A stretch of DNA of 64,000 bases from Odiellus spinosus. Its lineage: Eukaryota; Arthropoda; Arachnida; Opiliones; Phalangiidae. The notes below the pieces were generated by a model, which was not told where the DNA came from, did no database searches, and worked only from the letters and a program-made list of their open reading frames with translations. Below are positions 55,791-64,000 of this stretch, in pieces (the stretch's first letter is position 1; each line of letters starts with the position of its first letter). The translations under genes were made by a program, and so were the position numbers. Where the stretch lies: NCBI GenBank assembly GCA_963920705.1, contig OY987225.1, forward strand, positions 32,031,458 to 32,095,457, in the 5' to 3' direction.

Positions 55791-58700
55791 AACGTCAATT
55801 CTAGAGAGCCAATAAGATATTTATGATAAATATTTGATACGCGTTGAAGGGTGGAGCTCTTCCTTTGAGCTACGATTCGTAATAAAGCCAACTAATTAAA
55901 TCAATGATAATTTTGTAAACCTTGTATTGTTGACCAGCTAATTTCCCATCTCCTATAAATATATGATGATTTAATTTAGCCCAAATTAACAATTAGTAAT
56001 TTGTTTTCGATCTAATTGTTCAAAGCTATACGTATTCGAAACCGGAAAACTCTGATAAAGTCATTTAAGATGTGTTTATTAACAAAATAAATACGTACAC
56101 GTATACGAGTAGTACTGGTTGACAAAGCGAAAATTTTTGTCGAGCAACCTTTCTATAAATATATATAAATTGAAGTTAAAAGAGCCATATAGGCCTAGTC
56201 AGTATCAAGTTGAAATATCAGCATTTACGAAGTCTTCTTTATATACGATCTCAATATGAAATAAGAAGATTTTAGGAGCTCTGAATCTTGTATATAGCTT
56301 CGCGCGTGATGAAAATTCCAAGTTAATTCCTATATACCATAAGGGTTTCTGACCGGGAGACTGGGCGCCTTTCTGACTGGGTGTCCGCTAGCTCTCTCGC
56401 TTCTAGGCGGTTTCCATGGTAACCGAATCCAGCGCCATAGTATTGATTCTATCCCAGGATAAAAGCTCTCCTTACTATATAGTTCATTTCATCTTAAATT
56501 GTCAACACGAACGAGGGTTAAAACTCAAAATATAAACAAATCATAGAGATAACTAGTAGCTTATCTTTCTACCTACTGTCAATTCGTGTTGAAATAGACT
56601 TTATACTTTCTCTAACTTCTCTACCATCGATGAAGTATCAGTTGGAATCTTCTAACGCGTTCGAAGCTAAATCCTTTACTATCTCAATATGGTTTAATTT
56701 CATTCAGTTACGAAGGTACTTAGCTTCGACTCTATGGCGAACTAAAACTGAATTTATCTCACCTTGATTTGTCAGTACTCGTCTAACTACGGGCTTCTTC
56801 GATATCTAAGTAAATGATAATCATTTTGGTAGAGATAAGACCTAGCTTTCTACTCGCTGTCAAATCAAAATGAAGTATGGAAAAAGGCACAGATTCTTCT
56901 TTCTATCTTAGCCCGAGTTAACCTTTCAATTTGATACGTGCCTTTTTGGTCTTTCGCGCGCTTTTTTATATCTTTAGGATGAAATGGGAATACCAAACCT
57001 CCCCCCCCCCCCCGCCTCGTAACACGCTGTCAACCAACGCGGTTATATTCATCCGTCGATCGGCTCTATGAATGGCTTAACTTGAAATTAAGTCAAGCGT
57101 GTATGAACCGATGGCCCTGTACCGATAGGGCTTTCAACTTAAGTTGTACATTTAGAACCCTTATTCTTTTATATATATAATTTTCCCCCTTTTTCGCTTT
57201 CTTCTCATTGGTTGACAACTTGAATCAGCTATATTATGATTGGAAGGCGGGTTTTATTCATTTTCTCGTCAATCTGCCAATCTCGAATAGTTTCTGTACC
57301 TAAGAAATAATCGTCAACAAGTGATTTGAATTCGTTGTGTTTTTAAATAAGCCATATTCATTGGTCCGAATTTTTACAAAAATTATTACTAAGCATAGTT
57401 TCGGAGAAATTCAAAAAACCTGATTTCTAGCTTACTTATTGTGGCTTTTCATTTTCCCTTGGCAACCACCAAGAATAGGCTATGCATCTGTGGTTGCTTG
57501 ATAATATACTGGTGGGAGAAAAATTAATATTATTATGTCCAAAAGGTTAGTGTAGTAAGAAATTTGTAGTCAGATTGCATTATGTCTTTGCCAATTAATA
57601 GCGAAAAATAAATTATTTTTAACTCCAAATATTTTTAGAACAAAAAAACTCATTATGTTCTGAGGTTTGAATCTGATTTTCAAAAAAATCCGGTCCATAT
57701 TCTCTGAAAACCAAACCTTTAGTCAAAAAATCACTTGAAATTTTAATATTTTTCAAGAATATTGTAAAAATATTCTAATATAAAGTTGTTACTATGTGGT
57801 AAGGCTTGAAATGCGGCTTTTTTTTTTTTCAATGGAATTCATTTTAGTCACAAACCTAACTTTTCCATATTCCTTGGTCATATCTTAGGATTGGAAATAT
57901 TGCTATTTTTTTGTAAGTGCAGCTTGCTAACGTTAGTACGATAAATATTTGCGTACTAGCGAAAGTTGACGCGGAATAATACAAAATGATAAGTTACGTA
58001 GATATTAAAATAGTTCTAGCAAACGATAATACGAAGTGTGTTACGGAGAGAGTATAGTTCGACCCAACCAATTTAGCCTGACAGTTTGTGAGTGACGTGG
58101 GGGGAAAACGAGAATGACTTATAACCTCGTAGCTTTCTTTACCACTTTTAGGATAAGTTGGTTCTTTTCGCGTCTACCATCTTTTCCGATCTTTTTACCG
58201 AGATATTCGTAACCGTTTATAATAAAAATAAAAAGACACATTTTTTTTTCCTTTATCAGAATCATTTTTTTTTTTTTTGTTAGAATCTTTTTAAAAGTGA
58301 ACTTTTTTAGCTTTCCTTTCCAAAGATCACGTACTAAGAATTTTTATCTTTTTTCATATCTTTGGTCTCCTCAAAAAATCAATTATATTGGATGTATTCT
58401 TCTATAGACATATCCTTGTTTTATTTTTAGCTCAAAAAGTTACAAATAAAATGGTTTTTCAAGGATCAACAATACAGGACACTCATAAAACAAAACTTTA
58501 TAAACTAGAATTATTTTATGGCTGATCTTCATCTGATTGGTTCGATTGGATAAAACGTATCCAATAATCAAAGTTTTTTTGGGGAAAGTTGATTCCGAAA
58601 ATAAGTGAAATTTTACTTCAATAAGTTTCCTCGCTTTATCAAAACACGAATTTTGTGTTGGCTTAAAGTTTACCCATATATTCTAGAACTACCCTAGCTT

Positions 58701-59470
58701 ACCTCGAGGCTGATATAACAACAGGTTAGAATATTTGTGTTTTTCTATATAAATTTTATAGATCCATAAACCTTCTTTTAGGCCCGGCCCAAAACGGATA
58801 AGTTATAAAAAAAGCTATTTTTTATAGTGATAGTGATGTGATGGTTTCGCGTGTGAGTATTAAGGGTGTGTCTCTCTCGTTTCTGATTGGTTGACAACCC
58901 GGTCCTCTAAAGGTTTTTTTTCCCCATCCAAAGATAGCTTATATGGAAAAGGAAAGCGGATAGGAACGTCGTGTCTGTTTGACCGGAAGTGCTCTGGGCT
59001 GGTAAAAGCGATGAGAGGGAAAATTACGTACCAAGAAATCTAATACTCTGATGTTTGGTAAATGCCCAGAATCCCCCCTAGCCCCTTTTATAGGATCATT
59101 TTGGAACCGTGCGCCAATTTTTTCCCGCCAAATAGTGATACGGGAAACTACAGGGATGAAAGGTTTATCTTTGTTTTAAGAGCCTAAGCCTAATTGGGTT
59201 CGCTAATAGCCTATCAGAGAATGAGTTAGGGATGACGTAGTTGATGGAGTTGAAGTTATTTTAAATTCATTAAGCGTATAGCGACGTGTTGACAATATTG
59301 TGACGTTTAAAAACGTGATTTAAAGATCTTAATATGTTTATAAGCGAACTAATGCCAATCCTTTAAAGAGTTAGGGAAAATGTGGTTATTTTTGGATACG
59401 TTAGGCTTAGCGTGTTTCAATCAAAACTGTGATAGGTTTAAAATTTGGAAATTGTATTAATTAAAATTTC

Positions 59471-59473
<3 letters not shown>
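55791..59473. other. Long gene-free stretch
   Basis: More than 3.5 kb with no supported gene. Contains a C13 run at 57001-57013, a small hairpin near 57461-57497 (GGCAACCAC and GTGGTTGCT), T-runs near 57820 and 58265-58280, an E2F-like TTTTTTCCCGCCAAA at 59118-59131, and AGGCTTAGCG near 59404. Confidence 0.45.

Positions 59474-59533
<60 letters not shown>
59474..59533. repeat. (CT)n microsatellite, about 30 units
   Basis: A pure CT run of about 60 bp is followed by imperfect TTTCTCTCTC to 59558. The Leu-Ser frame on one strand and Arg-Glu frame on the other are products of the dinucleotide. Such tracts can form triplex DNA. Confidence 0.97.
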
Positions 59534-59542
<9 letters not shown>

Positions 59543-59558
59543 TCTCTCTCTTTCTCTC

Positions 59559-61810
59559 GAAAAAGTAACCAGGGTAAAATCGCTAATTTCAAATCCTTTT
59601 TGCGAGAACAAGAAAGTGGAAAGATATCAAAAATTTTGTTCACCTGATTTCTCCCTTTCCTCTCTCCTAAGATGCTGGTGAAAATTTCCACAGATTAAAT
59701 CAACTGCGATGGAGAAGTAGATTTAGAATATAAATATAATACTTAAATTAGGCTTAACTACGGGTGTATTATAAAGACACCAAAATTATATCCCACAACG
59801 ATTTAATTTTAAGCCTAATTTAGGAAATTAATCCTTTTAAGTCATAAACCCGACTTCTTAAGCCTAATATGTTGTTTAGGGCGTCCACTTTGGTAATTAT
59901 TTACTCGTGTAAACGGCTGTAAACGAAATAAGAGTCTATATATCTCGAATGTTCGAGGAAAGTAGACGTAAACTACTTTTCTCGATAGGATTTAACATGG
60001 CGTATCCATACAACTCTTCGTTTCTAATTATTTCGAAGTCTCTCGAACGTATAAGTACGCGATGAAAGAGAATTTTAGTTATAGCTGATGGGGAAACTAA
60101 AATTAAAATCCTGCAGCCTCCTAATTGGCGCGGTTGACTAGCTAGAGGCCAGACCCCATCCTAATTCTCCTATATACGACGAAAAGAGCGAGCTTTAGGG
60201 ATGGGCTATGTGTTTGTATAACCTCGAATGCAATTAAGAAGACTTTTATAAAGGGCTCTGTATAGGAAGGGAGATTTTATACAAATTTTTATTATCGGTA
60301 CTAGACCGGCTCATAACCCCATCATCGTTGACAGAATAGACTTGGCGTCTCTTGTTGACCTAACCTAATTTTTAAAATCCCGCTCTTTATTTACAAGGAA
60401 GCGCGAGAGAGTAAAAATAGGGAGAGACTGAGAGAGAGAGGACACCTTAAGGGAAAATAAAATTGCCGTCCCATGATGGTTAGAATCGGTGTCTGTCTAT
60501 CAATATTAACTATAATATAGAGACGAAGCTTTTTCATTCATCGAAAACCTATTAAAATGAGGCTTCCATGGATTTTTCATGAAATCCAAATGGAAATTGA
60601 AAAGCATTTTGGGAAAGATGGTTAAAAAACGATGCATCAAAGTCTCGTCGTTGATGATATAATTCATTAACGAGACCTTGAACTAGCAACGTACGAGTAG
60701 TCTTTGTATTGAAATAGATGTCTATTGTCAATCTTAGCTGTAGTTAACTTTGCTGAACAGGATTAGTTTATGTCCCGATTGCTTAATTATTTTTGCTGGC
60801 GCCTCTAAAAGTGTTCCAACTACATCGCTTCGCTGTTCAATGTGAAGCCGACCACCAGGGTGAGGAAATATCCGCTACTTTTTACAAATGAAGTTTATTG
60901 TTTCAATTCGCTAACGTCGTGTTTAAAGTTTAGCGTTAGTGCCGACAGACGGACATTGTTACGTAGATAATTTTATATTTTGATAATAATATTAAATTTT
61001 GTCTCTTTTTGTTCTGATTTTAAAGTATAATGAAGTCGGGTACGTTGTAAATTAGTCGTTTCTAACGCCCCTTCTCGTTTTCTCCGAGTCTCTTTTGTTT
61101 TCCTCCGCTTCTCATTCGGGGAAATGAATTTGACGGCGAAGTTGTTAGAATAGTACGGGGACTTTAAGAGCTAGTGTGTTTACTTTGACACCATCGCGAA
61201 AGGGCAGAGTGTCGAGCCGTCCTCTACATTAGAAATTAACGGGAACTACTTTTATTTCACGGAGGATTTTATATTACGTATTTATCCGCCTTAGCTTTGG
61301 TTATTTTTTCAACACTACTCGCGAACAAACGCGTAGTTACTCCAACCCTAACTATAGCCTTTTGTTAATGTAATAATGCCGCGCTAAGGGACTTAAGAGA
61401 GAGAGCGAGTATAACAATATTTCTCTTAGCTACACTCTCGCTTTTCTATCTAGAATAATTAGAATTTCTAATAAACGAACGTCAATGTTATACTATCTTA
61501 TACCAGTGAAGTTTGTGCTAGAACTATTTTTATACCCAATGTGGTTTAATATTGAGTAATAGTTCTCGCTTTATTATCATATTGTTCGCGAAAAAAAAAA
61601 AATATATATAGTCATAAACAATTTGAGATTTCAGCGCGTACCAATCTAGAGTTCACTTTTGTCTCTAATTAACTATATTATATATATATTATAATCTATA
61701 GCTTTTTACCTTCTGATAAGTCGGTCCATGACTGCTACGTTATTTTCAACCAACCTGTCACAGCTGTTTTTATCAGGGTTCATACACGAGTCGAATTTTT
61801 AAATGTGATC
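59559..61810. other. Long gene-free stretch
   Basis: No gene supported. TTAGGCTTAAC and TTAAGCCTAAT words occur near 59746, 59810 and 59860. GAGA runs near 60420-60442 and 61398-61408. AT-rich elsewhere. Confidence 0.45.
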
Positions 61811-62472
61811 TAAAAAGGTCAAGGAATTTTAAAATGCGCCCTTGAAAGGTCAGGGAATTTTAAAATGCGCCCTAGAAAGGTCAGGGAATTTTAAAATGCG
61901 CCCTAGAAAGTCAGAAAATTTTAAAATGCGCCCTTGAAACGTCAGGGAATTTTAAAATGCGCCCTAGAAAGGTCAAGGAATTTTAAAATGCGCCCTAGAA
62001 AGGTCAGGGAATTTTAAAATGCGCCCTAGAAAGTCAGAAAATTTTAAAATGCGCCCTTGAAACGTCAGGGAATTTTAAAATGCGCCCTAGAAAGGTCAAG
62101 GAATTTTAAAATGCGCCCTAGAAAGGTCAAGGAATTTTAAAATGCGCCCTAGAAAGGTCAAGGAATTTTAAAATGCGCCCTAGAAAGGTCAGGGAATTTT
62201 AAAATGCGCCATAGAAAGGTCAGGGAATTTTAAAATGCGCCTCAAAAAGGTCAGGGAATTTTAAAATGCGCCTCAAAAAGGTCAGGGATTTTTAAAATGC
62301 GCCTCAAAAAGGTCAGGGAATTTTAAAATGCGCCCAATAAGGTCAGGGAATTTTAAAATGCGCCCAATAAGGTCAGGGAATTTTAAAATGCGCCCTAGAA
62401 AGGTCAGGGAATTTTAAAATGCGCCCTAGAAAGGTCAGGGAATTTTAAAATGCGCCCAATAAGGTCAGGGAA
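61811..62472. repeat. 31-bp minisatellite AAAATGCGCCCTAGAAAGG, about 21 copies
   Basis: GGTCAGGGAATTTTAAAATG followed by CGCCCTAGAAA repeats at 31 bp (61817, 61848 and so on). Variants GTCAAGG, CTTGAAACG, GTCAGAAAATT, CGCCTCAAAAA and the shorter CGCCCAATAA occur in runs, and a multi-unit block (CTAGAAAGTCAGAAAATT then CTTGAAACGTCAGG) appears twice, near 61895 and 62025, i.e. a higher-order duplication. Confidence 0.94.
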
Positions 62473-62721
62473 TTGGCCATTACAAAATATATTTTTTTAA
62501 CATTGTGGTAGTATTTCTATGTATATATTTTGAATCGTTTTATTTTCGATGTAGCCGAAAAATACGAAAATTCTACTTGAAATATTGGTGACAGCCTTAA
62601 TTTAAAACTCTCGCTTGTTATTTAACCATACAATTTAAACTCCTAGGTCTAGGGAACGAATTAAATTTAATTTGACACTAAATTATGCAAATACAGTTTT
62701 AAAGCTTCATTTATAAATAAA
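62473..62721. other. Spacer
   Basis: AT-rich, nothing recognised. Confidence 0.5.
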
Positions 62722-62795
62722 GTTGGGAGGGATTAATACACTATATTAAATCTCATTGGATAAGAAAGTAGTTCTTGGAAATGTTTAATTATTTT
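62722..62795 (+). repeat. Dispersed repeat family E, copy 5
   Basis: GTTGGGAGGGATTAATACAC, TATATTAAATCTCATTGGAT and AAGAAAGTAGTTCTTGGAA match the family, closest to copy 28119. Confidence 0.65.
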
Positions 62796-63582
62796 TGTTG
62801 AATGGTGACAGCTAGATCCTTAGTTTTTCTTCTTTCTTTTAAATAATAAATTAAAATTTAAAAATATGAGCGAAGAAAAAATACTTGTCGGACGATGTCG
62901 TTTCGGATAATGAAAGAATTCGCGCGACGTTTGAGGAAGTCGAAAATTAAAACCATATTTTTTTTTATTCATTCCTCTACGCGTCTCAAGAGGGGAATTT
63001 CTTTCAAAGTCGTCGCGCTAAGCCTTGGTGGTTCTTAAAGTATCATTTCCTTTTAACGTCCTGTCTCTCTCTCCCTCTCTTTCTCTGCTCGCTACGCTTA
63101 TTTAACATAATTTCTTCTTTTATAAACCTTGCCAAGAATTTTTTTGAACGCACTAGAAAAATTGTAATTAAAGAAAATGATACATTTTTAAGTTTTTTTT
63201 TTTTTTTTTTATATTTTCTCTCTCCGAATTTCCAAATTTCCGTTTCTTAAACCTCTACTCTTTTTTTTAGCACTCCCGGATTAGGGTTAAGTATATGAGG
63301 TTTTAGAAGATGCTTTTTTGGTTGATTGGAGAGCTTTTATACCAGCTTTAACCTTTTGCTCTAGGATTATATAAGGCTTTTATATGCAAATTCGTTTTGA
63401 AGATGGTTCACAACTCGATAAAATAATGAAATTCCAAATTTGTATGTCATGTATAATTTTCGAAATAGGCTCTCTTTTATTTCTGTATAGTACTTTAGGC
63501 TTAGTGCAGAGTTAGGATATATATTCGGATTATACACAACGATATTAATCCTATTTTCCATCGGATTAATTTTAATTAATAT
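62796..63582. other. Gene-free stretch
   Basis: T20-type run near 63191-63211 and a CT-rich patch near 63061-63090. A 64-codon minus frame at 63367-63561 is unrecognised. No gene supported. Confidence 0.45.
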
Positions 63583-63902
63583 ATTACTTTGGTGAGAAAC
63601 GGAATCTGTTCCCCCATTTTTGTTTGATCACTTTCGGTTGGCGTTAAGCGGTCCACAAAATTGGTAATTACGTCATCTATGGCGTGAATTCACGCAATAT
63701 ATTTTATTGGTGAGAAATGTAATCTGATTGATCACTTTTGGTTGGCGGAAATCGGTCCACAAAGTTGTAAATTACGTCATGGTACGTCATCTATGACGTA
63801 AATTTACGCGATATATTTTATTGGTGGAAAGTGGTCAAGAAATATATAAATCTTTATGGTTACGTCATGGCTACGTCATTTACGACGTAGGGACGCGCAC
63901 AA
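63583..63902 (+). repeat. Three ~115-bp direct repeats with CRE-like sites
   Basis: TTGGTGAG (TTGGTGGA in the third) anchors fall at 63591, 63709 and 63823, that is steps of 118 and 114. Units 1 and 2 share TTTGGTTGGCG, CGGTCCACAAA, AATTACGTCATC, GAATTCACGCAATATATTTT or its near form; unit 3 is shorter and diverges. TACGTCA or its inverse occurs at 63669, 63773, 63783, 63794 (inverse), 63861 and 63872. The layout, tandem enhancer-like units ending at a TATA box, is promoter-like. Confidence 0.7.
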
Positions 63903-63904
63903 CG

Positions 63905-63913
63905 TATATATAA
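63905..63913 (+). promoter_or_regulatory. TATA box at the end of the repeat cluster
   Basis: TATATATAA follows GACGCGCACAACG directly after the third repeat. Expected initiation is near 63935-63940. A TCAGTCAGT word resembling the arthropod initiator lies lower, at 63972, which does not fit the TATA spacing. The following 60 bp to the window end hold no ATG frame that can be judged. The transcript, gene or element would lie beyond the right edge. Confidence 0.45.
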
Positions 63914-64000
63914 GACCAAATTTGGTTCGATGTATTTTGATCTTACCTCTTTACGAAAACATTCCAGGGATTCAGTCAGTTCCCGGGCCCCTATAGCTCT

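Noticed and set aside
59445..59691. Ser-Leu and Arg-Glu repeat proteins on the two strands
   Set aside because: Both are readings of the (CT)n microsatellite.

Overview
This window looks like non-coding DNA from an AT-rich eukaryotic (animal) genome, roughly one third G+C by eye. Open frames are short: the longest are about 110-118 codons and lie in repeats or low-complexity DNA. With a stop about every 14 codons at this composition, one frame of ~110 codons is expected by chance in 64 kb read six ways, so open frames give no evidence of a protein gene. I recognised no tRNA, rRNA, snRNA, transposase, reverse transcriptase or CRISPR array. CpG is not obviously depleted. Nine perfect TAACC units (TTAGG on the minus strand, the arthropod telomere word) and other short GGTTAGGTTAGG runs make an arthropod a reasonable but unproven guess. 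The setting is a gene desert or the inside of a very long intron.

Most recognisable content is repeats. (1) Tandem arrays: a 15-bp minisatellite in two inverted blocks around the TTAGG-type run (0.5-1.0 kb); a 172-bp satellite at 5.1-5.8 kb and a 178-bp relative at 44.2-45.3 kb; 28 bp at 6.5 kb; 22 bp at 10.1 kb; 70 bp at 20.7 kb; 24 bp at 22.9, 23.6 and 40.0 kb; 31 bp at 31.8 kb with a perfect 16-bp palindrome in most units; 29 bp at 53.1 kb; a second 31-bp array at 61.8 kb. (2) Foldback MITEs with ends AGGGAGAATG and TTAA target duplications (piggyBac-like), complete at 8.9, 9.8, 15.0 and probably 11.0, 19.7 and 33.8 kb, with fragments elsewhere. Two carry other repeats nested inside. (3) Other dispersed families, named A-G here, in 2-5 copies each on both strands, including one with GCCGCGTTCACACT-type ends.

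Possible regulatory DNA: a polypyrimidine-AG directly abutting GTAAGA at 25.24 kb, the layout of a recursive splice site; a full match to the CTCF core at 42.52 kb; CRE plus TATA at 43.6 kb upstream of a small orphan frame; six of the seven E2F-type words TTCCCGCC between 45.8 and 49.5 kb; and at the right edge three ~115-bp repeats with six TACGTCA sites leading to a TATA box, perhaps the promoter or LTR of something beyond the window. The perfect CRE TGACGTCA occurs seven times where fewer than one is expected. Every count here was made by eye.
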